From Vibrio artabrorum (GTDB taxonomy: Bacteria > Pseudomonadota > Gammaproteobacteria > Enterobacterales > Vibrionaceae), in NCBI RefSeq assembly GCF_024347295.1, contig NZ_AP025458.1, forward strand, positions 2,046,001-2,110,000: a DNA stretch of 64,000 bases, written 5' to 3'. Of this stretch, positions 37,912 through 45,732 are shown in pieces (position 1 is the first letter of the stretch; every line of letters starts with the position of its first letter). The notes beneath the pieces are model-generated. The model ran no database searches and was not told the DNA's origin. It saw only the letters and a program-made list of their open reading frames with translations. The translations under genes and the position numbers were made by a program.

Positions 37912-38028
37912 ATGGAATGTCGCCTAGGTTGTGGAGCCTGTTGTATCGCTCCAAGTATTACGTCTGCTATCCCGGGAATGCCTAATGGCAAGCCTGCTGG
38001 TAATCTATTGAACAAAGGTAAACAATAA
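37912..38028 (+). pseudogene. ykgJ: 5' fragment of the host YkgJ-type cysteine-cluster gene, interrupted by a mobile element
   Basis: The frame encodes [18 protein letters not shown] and continues to GMPNGKPAG, then runs into element DNA and stops after eight foreign residues. The missing remainder is found at 43543-43716. Joined at the 14-bp repeat GGCAAGCCTGCTGG, the two parts give an uninterrupted protein of about 82 residues with the family's CGACC cluster. The host promoter and start are intact, so a 38-residue truncated peptide would still be made. Its TAA lies three bases before the ATG of the replacement gene. Confidence 0.88.
37987..38000 (+). repeat. Left attachment core of the serine-recombinase element
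   Basis: GGCAAGCCTGCTGG, identical to 43543-43556. Both copies lie at the exact point where the host ykgJ reading frame is split. Confidence 0.85.
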
Positions 38029-38031
38029 CTT

Positions 38032-38262
38032 ATGGAATGTAGACTTGGTTGTGGTGCTTGCTGTATTGCACCTACTATTAGTTCTTTAGGTAAACCTGCT
38101 AACATACGTTGTAAGTACCTTGACGACGGTAACTTGTGTACCATTTTTGGCAAGCCTGAACGCCCTCAAGTATGTAGTGATTTCAAGGCAGAGTTCGACT
38201 TCTGTGGAAAGACAAATGAGGAGGCGATGGCTAATCTTATTTATCTTGAGAAAGTGACATGA
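38032..38262 (+). CDS. Element-borne replacement YkgJ-type cysteine-cluster protein
   Basis: A 76-residue protein, [18 protein letters not shown] at the start, then GKPANIRCKYLDDGNLCTIF and CGKTNEEAMANLIYLE. It is a complete homologue of the host gene that the element splits. The stretch matching the host att core reads GGTAAACCTGCTAA here, changed at four of 14 bases, two of them silent, so it should not be a target. It starts three bases after the stop of the truncated host gene without a clear ribosome site, implying translational reinitiation. Its last bases overlap the recombinase start. Confidence 0.88.
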   Translation: MECRLGCGACCIAPTISSLGKPANIRCKYLDDGNLCTIFGKPERPQVCSDFKAEFDFCGKTNEEAMANLIYLEKVT

Positions 38263-39671
38263 CAACAGTCCTCTACTACACCAGATTCAGCTCATCTAAA
38301 CAACGTGATGGTTCATCAATAGAACGTCAATTGAAGCTCTGTGACACATACAGGCTGACCCACAACCTACCATCACCCAACCACACCTACACCGACAAAG
38401 GTACATCTGCTTACCATTCCAAACAACTGGAAGGTGAATTAGGTCAACTACAACATGACCTTGAAAACAACGTGTACCAAAAGCCCATAACAATCCTATG
38501 CGAAGCTATTGACCGCATCAGCAGAGCCTCCATTCGTGATAGTCAAACAATCATAAACAACATCACCGAACACGCTGACCTTGTAACTGTATCTGACGGT
38601 AAAGTTTACACGCACTCTGACGATTCACTGGAAACCTCATTAATTCAATTGGTGAAATCAGCCACGAGCCGTGAAGAATCAGACAAGAAAAGTAAACGAG
38701 CAAAAGAATACTGGGCGACCTGTAAAGAGAATGGAATAGCTCAAAACTCTGTTTGCCCTAAATACCTCAAGCTCAATGCAGATAAAAAAGGTTACACAGT
38801 AAAAGGCGACATTGCTGATGAAATTAGAGGTATCTACAAACTCCTAAAAGCAGGTCAAGGTATCAAGAAAGCCCACCAATCATTCCCTTCATGGTCTCCC
38901 AGCTCAATCGCTCGCCTACGTAAAGATGAACGCATCGTAGAGCATGGCATCATAAGTAATACCGACTTCTGGAAAGTTCAAAGCACACTAAAGACTACAA
39001 GTAAATCAGGGGCTAAGAACTCAAAGAACTTGTTCCGTTCGTTATTTGAATGTGGTGCATGTGGCTCTAATCTTGTTTATGTTGCGCCTAGACCGTCTCG
39101 ACCAACATGGTCAGGGCATTTGATGTGTAAGAACCGCCAATCCAAAGGAAGGGCTGCATGTCCAAACTCTAAGAACATCAATTACAACAAGTTTGAACCT
39201 ATCTTCTTAGACTTTCTTGAGTCTGTTAGTAGTGAGCTATTTAGGTCTAACCTTGCAGAGGTTGAAGCAAAAAAGAGTCAGCTTGAAGCTCTTGTGATGC
39301 AGTACGAGCAACTAGAAAAGAAAGTGGATAATCTCTACGACATTCTAAGTGAAACTCCAACCAAGCGCGGTAAAGCCAAAATAGACCAGCTTGAGACACA
39401 ACTGAATGAACTAGAAGCAACCAAAGAGACGCTTGAATCAGAAGTCCAAGGCTACACTGACATTCAGCTTGAACAACCCTCTACAGACCTAGAACGTGAA
39501 GAGTTCAACACGCAGCTCCTACATGCTTTCAAATCAATTACAGTCAAATACCCAACTGAAAACAACCAGTGGTTTACATTTGACGATAAGTTTGAGATTA
39601 GTAGTGATTTCACAAGGTGGGAATTGATTCATACTGATACAAATGAACAACCCATTGTTTTAGAGTTTTAG
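38259..39671 (+). CDS. Large serine recombinase (integrase)
   Basis: A 470-residue large serine recombinase. The N-terminal catalytic domain starts VLYYTRFSSSKQRDGSSIER, with Ser11 as the probable nucleophile and AIDRISRASIRDS as the DRxxR-type motif. A recombinase domain follows (GIKKAHQSFPSWSPSSIARL). A zinc ribbon has CGACGSNL and later Cys residues (LMCKNRQSKGRAACP). A coiled coil lies at about 340-400. The unusually short catalytic-to-recombinase spacing is seen in non-phage members. It is presumably the integrase that uses the ykgJ core. ATGA overlap with the replacement ykgJ ties its expression to the host promoter. Confidence 0.9.
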   Translation: MTTVLYYTRFSSSKQRDGSSIERQLKLCDTYRLTHNLPSPNHTYTDKGTSAYHSKQLEGELGQLQHDLENNVYQKPITILCEAIDRISRASIRDSQTIINNITEHADLVTVSDGKVYTHSDDSLETSLIQLVKSATSREESDKKSKRAKEYWATCKENGIAQNSVCPKYLKLNADKKGYTVKGDIADEIRGIYKLLKAGQGIKKAHQSFPSWSPSSIARLRKDERIVEHGIISNTDFWKVQSTLKTTSKSGAKNSKNLFRSLFECGACGSNLVYVAPRPSRPTWSGHLMCKNRQSKGRAACPNSKNINYNKFEPIFLDFLESVSSELFRSNLAEVEAKKSQLEALVMQYEQLEKKVDNLYDILSETPTKRGKAKIDQLETQLNELEATKETLESEVQGYTDIQLEQPSTDLEREEFNTQLLHAFKSITVKYPTENNQWFTFDDKFEISSDFTRWELIHTDTNEQPIVLEF

Positions 39672-39685
39672 TAAAGACACTAAAA

Positions 39686-39714
39686 AGGGCTATCCAGAAA
39701 AACTGAACAGCCCT
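39686..39714 (+). terminator. Weak hairpin after the serine recombinase
   Basis: AGGGCT / AGCCCT with inner TC/GA pairs lies 15 bases past the stop. It lacks a T run. Confidence 0.35.
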
Positions 39715-39910
39715 CTCACCTACCCTCAATTTTTGCTTCAAGCAAGACCACCTCTCTCGATGATAATGAAAGTCTCTATTTACAGAATACTGTTAATCGC
39801 ACTTCGGCTTTCTAGGTTAGTCTGTGGTATTCTCTTACCAATAAAATACTGATTAAAATGAGTTATTCATAACTCGCAGACTCCTACCAAACAATTGTCA
39901 GTGAAGATAA

Positions 39911-42259
39911 ATGGATAGATTAAGCATAACCACACACCTCATTGCAGTCCTCACTGCTTTCTCCGCATTCACCATGCCTATAGCCCTTGAGGTTCTTAAC
40001 CGTGTAAAAAGCCGCTACGGCTCCGCCCATTACATGGACTCTATAGAGCAAATAATGGGCTTCAAGATTCAATTACTCTTTCGTGAATTAATCGTTACTT
40101 TAGTCGCTCTCATAGCGTTCACTTTATTTGTTAGCACTGTTGACGATAAGACCTTTTCAGACCGCTACGTCCTGTTGTCAGAACTTGCATTTGCTCTGAT
40201 TACGTCCGCTTTACTAATCAAAGAGTTTCTGTTTATAAAAACCGTTTTCCTTGCTACACGCTCAGATGACTTGGTAACAGAGCACCTAATTTCTAAGCTA
40301 TCAACAACTAGTAGCAATAACACAAACCATTCAAGAGAAGTAGAACTGCTAATACAAATAGCGTGCTTTAACATTGAAAACACTGCAATCACCTCCGAAA
40401 AATCTACAGAAAAGCAACTATTTGATTTAATAGAGAGCTCATGCATAAACAACGAAAGCAGTATTGACACTAGTACACTCAAGAAACTAGTCGACGGCTT
40501 AGCTGCCACATTAACGTCAGCAAGAAACACTAACAGTCGGGATAAATACGTATCGCTCCAAAGAGATTATGGAAGGCTTCTAATCTTATTCTTTGATAAA
40601 AAAATGCTGAACTACGATGTATTCGAACGGTTTAGTCAGGAGTTCTATGAAGAGAGCATCAAGGAAATCAACTCTGGTCAATACTGGCTTTTAAAGGCAG
40701 ATTTCTTGATTAGCGTAAACGCATGGGACATCCAAAGCCCCAACACAATCACCTTTATTGATAGACACATCCGAAACCTCATTGATTTCCTAGTCGACAA
40801 AAAGCCTGAGCTACTACCAGAGTTAATAGAGAATTATCGTAGTTTCATTGCTTATGAAAGTCATTTTAATGATGACCTTTACAGACTCTCAGATTTATTT
40901 GGTGATTATAATAACAATTATTTTGAAGAAATGAGCAGCTTCACAGCCAACAACGAAGAACTGCTAAAAACAAAACCTCAAGAGTACATCGATAACTTTA
41001 TCCTTCTATTGGACAAATACACACAAGACTCCTTATTACCATCGGTATTGCCCAATCGTCGCGAAGAAATCAAGCAAATCGCAAGTGAATACGAACAAGA
41101 AATGATTACTGAGATAATCAGAGAGCTTGCAACAATAGCAGCTAAAAATACGGCTCAACACGCGATTAGAGCTCTAGCACAAAAGAGTCAATGGGGTTGT
41201 ATCTTAGACTGCCATGAAAGGTTCAGCCCAGCCAGTTCTAAAGTCATTCGATTGGGTGTAAGCCTATTACCATCATCCACAAGTTGCATAATACAACAAC
41301 TAGGAAAATCTCATGGCTACAGTTCATTGCACTCTGAAGAACTGGGTTCTGCCTACAATAGAGCGTTCCCACTCTTAGTCATGTACGCCCTTTACAACTG
41401 GAGAATTAATAATCTGGAGAAAAACTTAAGGCATGGAGTTACCAGCATTTCAGGAACATTCAACATCGGTGAAAAAACAATTAAAAATGCAAAAAAGATA
41501 CTGAGTGAACTCACACGTTCAATGTATTACGCTAAATCTAGAAGCTATGCAGAATCACTTTGCTATCACTTTGACATCAAACATGAAGAAGCTGAGTTCC
41601 ACAATGCCACCCTTTTAATTATTAGGGCGATAAAAAAGCATCTCAACAATCAACTACAAGAGATGAAACGAACACAGCCATTAAGCGAAACAATCAAACA
41701 AAGATACATAGATAGCATTCGATTGAGAAGCAAAGACTTACAGTCTAGATTACCACTACTTAGCTCTGCATCTTTTACAAGAGAGAGACAAGAACCGCGA
41801 ACTTACCCAGCGATGACCTACAGTAGGGAAACGTTCCTAGATAACACGGATGTAACCACATCATTTAGCAGTAAAAAGATAATTGAGCACATTCACAGCA
41901 ACCTTGCATTCAAAAAGATTGAGGATAGTGGTCTACAGCTCATAAACTTAGAAATCAGTGACTTAGAGGATAATCACACTGTAATTATGACTAATAAAGA
42001 TTGGCAAAAATGGACAGAGTCAAAAGATAGAGAAAAGTTGAATAGTATAAATCGTTACTTGGTTCGCTCTACAGCACCATTAAATAGTTATTACCTTTAT
42101 GATTCAGAAAATGTATCGCCAATGATAACTCTTTTTGCTCCAAATCATGAAGCAGATGCAATACCTATAGTTGAACACATTAATAATGCATTTGAGTTTC
42201 GCTTCAATGATAACGGTAGTCAGGTCTCAGTCGAAATTGATGCCCACATTTACTACTGA
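39911..42259 (+). CDS. Large N-terminally membrane-anchored protein of unknown function
   Basis: A 782-residue protein, the main cargo of the ykgJ-inserted element. The first ~120 residues contain three likely membrane helices (ITTHLIAVLTAFSAFTMPIA, LIVTLVALIAFTLFVSTV, SELAFALITSALLIKEFLFI). The remaining ~660 residues are cytoplasmic, mostly helical and rich in Asn, Ser, Glu and Lys, without a motif I recognise. Codon use is AT-rich compared with the core genes, suggesting recent transfer. A single large membrane effector between recombinases is a frequent shape for anti-phage genes, but that is inference. It has its own gap of 239 bases upstream, so probably its own promoter. Confidence 0.75.
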   Translation: MDRLSITTHLIAVLTAFSAFTMPIALEVLNRVKSRYGSAHYMDSIEQIMGFKIQLLFRELIVTLVALIAFTLFVSTVDDKTFSDRYVLLSELAFALITSALLIKEFLFIKTVFLATRSDDLVTEHLISKLSTTSSNNTNHSREVELLIQIACFNIENTAITSEKSTEKQLFDLIESSCINNESSIDTSTLKKLVDGLAATLTSARNTNSRDKYVSLQRDYGRLLILFFDKKMLNYDVFERFSQEFYEESIKEINSGQYWLLKADFLISVNAWDIQSPNTITFIDRHIRNLIDFLVDKKPELLPELIENYRSFIAYESHFNDDLYRLSDLFGDYNNNYFEEMSSFTANNEELLKTKPQEYIDNFILLLDKYTQDSLLPSVLPNRREEIKQIASEYEQEMITEIIRELATIAAKNTAQHAIRALAQKSQWGCILDCHERFSPASSKVIRLGVSLLPSSTSCIIQQLGKSHGYSSLHSEELGSAYNRAFPLLVMYALYNWRINNLEKNLRHGVTSISGTFNIGEKTIKNAKKILSELTRSMYYAKSRSYAESLCYHFDIKHEEAEFHNATLLIIRAIKKHLNNQLQEMKRTQPLSETIKQRYIDSIRLRSKDLQSRLPLLSSASFTRERQEPRTYPAMTYSRETFLDNTDVTTSFSSKKIIEHIHSNLAFKKIEDSGLQLINLEISDLEDNHTVIMTNKDWQKWTESKDREKLNSINRYLVRSTAPLNSYYLYDSENVSPMITLFAPNHEADAIPIVEHINNAFEFRFNDNGSQVSVEIDAHIYY

Positions 42260-42279
42260 TTAACTCTGGAGTTAGACGA

Positions 42280-42891
42280 CTAGCTCCCTTGCATTGCTTT
42301 TTTAATGCGTTGCACTGAACTAACTCCGCAACCCAATTTTTTAGCAATCTTACGAAGACTTAGAGGGTTATCAGCACACAGTTCATCAATAACCTGCTGG
42401 TGGAGCTGAACATTCTTCTTTCGACCTTGAAACTTTTCCTTCCACTCATCATCAGATAACTTATCTCGACCAGCTTGAGCACTGGCAAGGCGAGCCTGAC
42501 GTTCATTCTCCGCAATACCAGCAAGTAACGTCAACTGCACATCAACGAGCATGTCTTCAGTAGCCTTGCCTGTGTATTGAAGTACCAGCTCTTGGTTTAC
42601 CGTCTTCAATACAACACCACGCTTAAGAAGCATCTGAGACATTTCCCTAGCATCGTGATAGTTACGACCAAGACGGTCAAACCACCACATAATGAGCTCA
42701 TCACCCTTGCGTAGACCAGTGACATCACCAAGCAACTTACTCAACTCAGGACGCTCAGAACCATTTATAGTGCCACTGACACCATACTCCTCAACAATTT
42801 TCACATCAGTACCAAACTTATTGTGAATGGCTTTCACTTGAGACTCCAAGCTCTGGTCAACTGTACTTACTCGAACATACGCAATCTTCAT
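42280..42891 (-). CDS. Small serine resolvase/invertase
   Basis: A 203-residue Tn3-resolvase/Hin-type recombinase. Catalytic Ser9 is in MKIAYVRVSTVDQSLESQ, followed by GVSGTINGSERPEL, LIMWWFDRLGRNYHDA (Arg residues of the active site) and AENERQARLASAQAGRD on the long E helix. A C-terminal helix-turn-helix (NPLSLRKIAKKLGCGVSSVQ) binds DNA. ATG 42891 is preferred over the in-frame TTG at 42900. It faces the large unknown gene tail-to-tail, 20 bases apart. It could resolve element dimers or invert a segment; no pair of short inverted sites was found. Confidence 0.9.
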   Translation of the reverse strand: MKIAYVRVSTVDQSLESQVKAIHNKFGTDVKIVEEYGVSGTINGSERPELSKLLGDVTGLRKGDELIMWWFDRLGRNYHDAREMSQMLLKRGVVLKTVNQELVLQYTGKATEDMLVDVQLTLLAGIAENERQARLASAQAGRDKLSDDEWKEKFQGRKKNVQLHQQVIDELCADNPLSLRKIAKKLGCGVSSVQRIKKAMQGS

Positions 42892-43542
42892 AACACCCAA
42901 ACTGTATTCATTAGCTTACGCGTTCATAATAATCGTATTCACAATCACAAATCAACACCTATTGAACACAATTCTATTTCTTTATTCAGAACATGAAGTG
43001 TAGTCAATAGCCTATAACCCAATGAATACAAACTATTAAGAACCCCAAAAAGACAGAAGTAACATAGAGTTCACTATTAATAACTTTAACGTGTTGTTAT
43101 TGGTATTGCTTTTTGTCATGTTCACTAAAAGGTATTACTAAATAACGCTATGAGTATTTATAGAAATGAAAACAACAAAGACAAGATAAAGGAGAAGATA
43201 GAAGTGATTAGTAGGGACTGTTAAACAGTAAATTTAACAAGTAATTAGAATAGCATACTTTTCAATAAAAGTCAATACCAGAACGCCAACAAAGTCAAGG
43301 ATTATCTTCGACTGCTGATTGTGTTGTGCACCTATGACTTTGTTCCTCTTCTTCAGGGTAGGAAATCCTGACAAAAAAACCAATTCATTCTTTGGGGCAC
43401 CTTAATACCGAGACCTCGGATTTTTAGGAAAAAATAAAAATAAATAGTCCTGTAACCTTGTCACACCTCTCTCCTTCCCTGTGATAATTAGAACTTCCAT
43501 AACAATAAATACAACTAAACAACACACAATAGATTGTCAAGC
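42892..43542. other. Gene-free right end of the serine-recombinase element
   Basis: 651 AT-rich bases without a supported gene. It must contain the resolvase promoter. A small hairpin (CCGAGACCTCGG at 43408-43419 followed by ATTTTTAG) is the only structure I note; the loop is very small, so its role is doubtful. Confidence 0.4.
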
Positions 43543-43556
43543 GGCAAGCCTGCTGG
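43543..43556 (+). repeat. Right attachment core of the serine-recombinase element
   Basis: GGCAAGCCTGCTGG, identical to the left core at 37987-38000. The host reading frame resumes from here as GKPAGVRCIQLNEQN. Confidence 0.85.
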
Positions 43557-43716
43557 CGTACGTTGCATCCAATTAAATGAACAAAACCTCTGTAAGCTAT
43601 TTGGTCAACCTTCACGCCCGAAGGTGTGTCACCAATTCAAAGCTTGCCCTATCATTTGTGGCAAAACTGACCAAGAAGCCCTTGATAACCTGATCGAGTT
43701 AGAAGCTATTACCTGA
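43543..43716 (+). pseudogene. ykgJ: 3' fragment of the host YkgJ-type gene
   Basis: It encodes GKPAGVRCIQLNEQNLCKLF, then PSRPKVCHQFKACPIICGKT and ends ELEAIT. It carries the second cysteine group of the family. It has no start codon or ribosome site of its own, so it should not be expressed as a protein. The sequence shows no stop or frameshift, so the insertion is probably recent and precise excision would restore the gene. Confidence 0.85.
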
Positions 43717-43816
43717 ACGAATTTGCCCTTTATCACCCTCTATACACCTAAGATTTCACAACTTCACAGAATCTAAACTATCTTATTGATACTGGTAAAG
43801 ATTAATAAGGATAGTT

Positions 43817-44506
43817 ATGAATAAGTATTTCGCAGAAATGTTCGGTACATTTTGGTTGGTGTTAGGTGGTTGTGGTAGTGCCGTCTTAGCCGCTGCTTTC
43901 CCCGATGTGGGTATTGGCTTACTCGGGGTTTCTCTCGCCTTTGGTTTAACTGTACTCACCATGGCTTTTGCTATTGGCCATATATCCGGCTGTCATCTCA
44001 ACCCTGCTGTTACGATCGGTCTTTGGAGCGGTGGTCGCTTTGATACCAAAGACGTCGCACCTTACATTATTGCTCAGGTCATTGGCGGTATTATCGCAGG
44101 TGGTGTGTTATTCGTGATTGCTTCAGGCCAAGCAGGCTTTGACGCTGCGGCATCTGGCTTTGCTTCGAATGGTTATGGTGAACATTCACCGGGTGGTTAT
44201 TCACTAACAGCGGCGCTCGTCAGTGAAGTGGTGATGACCATGGTGTTCCTGTTTGTTATTATGGGTGCTACCGATTCAAAAGCACCCGCTGGGTTTGCAC
44301 CTATCGCAATAGGCCTTTGTTTAACCTTGATCCACCTTATCAGTATCCCCGTCACTAATACCTCTGTGAATCCTGCTCGAAGTACTGGCGTGGCTGTGTT
44401 TGTCGGTGATTGGGCCGTTTCGCAATTGTGGCTATTCTGGGTTGCACCGATTATTGGTGCCGTAATTGGCGCGATGATATACAAAGCAGTGAGAGGTTCA
44501 GATTAA
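43817..44506 (+). CDS. aqpZ: Aquaporin Z
   Basis: A 229-residue inner-membrane water channel. Six membrane helices and two half-helices are recognisable, with the twin Asn-Pro-Ala motifs in [13 protein letters not shown] and [13 protein letters not shown]. The GCHLN context and the Arg following the second NPA are those of a water-selective channel rather than a glycerol facilitator. AAGGA lies upstream of the ATG. It is a single gene with a shared terminator towards recR. Confidence 0.95.
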   Translation: MNKYFAEMFGTFWLVLGGCGSAVLAAAFPDVGIGLLGVSLAFGLTVLTMAFAIGHISGCHLNPAVTIGLWSGGRFDTKDVAPYIIAQVIGGIIAGGVLFVIASGQAGFDAAASGFASNGYGEHSPGGYSLTAALVSEVVMTMVFLFVIMGATDSKAPAGFAPIAIGLCLTLIHLISIPVTNTSVNPARSTGVAVFVGDWAVSQLWLFWVAPIIGAVIGAMIYKAVRGSD

Positions 44507-44537
44507 GCGCTGAAAAAAGTCTAAAGCAATAAAAGAA

Positions 44538-44574
44538 AAAGCCGCTTAGTGATGACTCACCAAGCGGCTTTTTT
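44538..44574. terminator. Bidirectional terminator between aqpZ and recR
   Basis: A long stem, AAAGCCGCTTaGTGA / TCACcAAGCGGCTTT, with T runs on both strands lies between the convergent genes; it overlaps the recR stop by two bases. Confidence 0.9.
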
Positions 44575-45172
44575 AGATCTTATGGCGACCGAGTAAGGAG
44601 TGCGAAAGCGTGGTGCCATCCACCAGCTCTAGCTCACCACCAACAGGAACGCCATGAGCGATACGGCTAGCGTTCACTTCATGGGCATTACATAGCTCAG
44701 CAATGTAGTGCGCTGTTGCTTCACCTTCAACCGTTGGGTTGGTCGCTAAAATAACCTCTGTGATATCACCACGACGTAAACGGTAATCCAAAACATCGAG
44801 ACCGATATCACTTGGACCGATTCCATCAAGTGGAGAAAGGTGTCCCATCAACACAAAGTAACGACCCGAATACTGGCCAGTTGCTTCAATTGCTGCAATG
44901 TCGGCGGGACTCTCTACGACACAGATTTGACCATTTTCCTGACGTTTAGGATTAGTACAAATGTGGCAAGTATCTTCTTCAGTAAAAGTACGGCACTCAT
45001 TACAGTGACCAATTTCGGTCATTGCTTGGCTAAGAGCTTCAGCCAACTGCAGGCCGCCTTTTCTATCGCGCTGTAACAAATGAAAGGCCATACGCTGCGC
45101 CGACTTGGGGCCAACCCCAGGTAGACAACGTAAGGCCTCCATCAAATGCTCCAGCATATGACTGGTACGCAT
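44573..45172 (-). CDS. recR: Recombination mediator protein RecR
   Basis: A 199-residue RecFOR-pathway protein that helps RecA load on SSB-coated gaps. An N-terminal helix-hairpin-helix ([18 protein letters not shown]), a zinc finger ([16 protein letters not shown]) and a Toprim domain ([19 protein letters not shown]) are all intact. It is the last gene of the dnaX-ybaB-recR operon, a highly conserved arrangement. Confidence 0.97.
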   Translation of the reverse strand: MRTSHMLEHLMEALRCLPGVGPKSAQRMAFHLLQRDRKGGLQLAEALSQAMTEIGHCNECRTFTEEDTCHICTNPKRQENGQICVVESPADIAAIEATGQYSGRYFVLMGHLSPLDGIGPSDIGLDVLDYRLRRGDITEVILATNPTVEGEATAHYIAELCNAHEVNASRIAHGVPVGGELELVDGTTLSHSLLGRHKI

Positions 45173-45250
45173 AGTTAACCGTTCTAATGTTCAAGTAATA
45201 GCTTGTTCAACACAAACCACTACCTGAATTAACCTTTAAAAATAAGTTAC

Positions 45251-45580
45251 TTAGAAAGGCATCTTCATACCTGGTGGAAGTTGCATTCCGCCAGTTACGC
45301 TAGCCATTTTCTCTTTTTGAGTCTCTTCAATGCGACGAGCCGCATCGTTGAAAGCAGCAGCGATAAGATCTTCAAGCATCTCTTTATCGTCTTCCATTAG
45401 GCTTTCATCGATATCAACACGGCGAACGCTGTGGCTACCAGTGATCGTTACTTTTACAAGGCCAGCACCTGACTCACCTGTAACTTCCATATTCGCGATT
45501 TCTTCTTGAAGCTTTTGCATGCGCTCTTGCATTTGCTGGGCTTGCTTCATCATGTTGCCCATACCGCCTTTACCAAACAT
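45251..45580 (-). CDS. ybaB: Nucleoid-associated protein YbaB/EbfC
   Basis: A 109-residue DNA-binding protein that forms a tweezer-like dimer. [20 protein letters not shown] and the helical tail with [20 protein letters not shown] are typical. It lies between dnaX and recR, as in E. coli, and is co-transcribed with them. Confidence 0.96.
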   Translation of the reverse strand: MFGKGGMGNMMKQAQQMQERMQKLQEEIANMEVTGESGAGLVKVTITGSHSVRRVDIDESLMEDDKEMLEDLIAAAFNDAARRIEETQKEKMASVTGGMQLPPGMKMPF

Positions 45581-45732
45581 GTTAATACTCTCTGGTCTAA
45601 TTGGTTTATTAAAATTAATTAAGCTATACGAGCTTAAATGGGGGTTAAAACCGTGTGATTCAACCCCTCGATGTTCAGTTCTCAGATTTGCTTATCTGGG
45701 ATGATACGTCGGTCACGAAACGAGAAAACGTT

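Larger units (their letters stand above)
37987..43556. mobile_element. Serine-recombinase element inserted in ykgJ and carrying a replacement ykgJ
   Basis: About 5.56 kb between identical 14-bp cores in a disrupted cysteine-cluster gene. Contents in order: a complete YkgJ homologue, a large serine recombinase coupled to it by ATGA overlap, a 782-residue membrane-anchored protein of unknown function, and a small resolvase on the opposite strand. A gene-free right end of about 650 bases follows. Rejoining the flanks restores the host gene exactly, which defines both ends. I know of no described element with this arrangement. Confidence 0.87.

Noticed and set aside
37845..38153. 102-codon minus-strand frame with internal repetition
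   Set aside because: It is antisense to the two tandem ykgJ-type sequences, whose similarity makes the frame look repetitive.
42892..43542. Small gene or regulatory RNA in the right end of the serine-recombinase element
   Set aside because: Only a doubtful CCGAGACCTCGG hairpin was seen; no promoter plus terminator pair and no ribosome site with an open frame.
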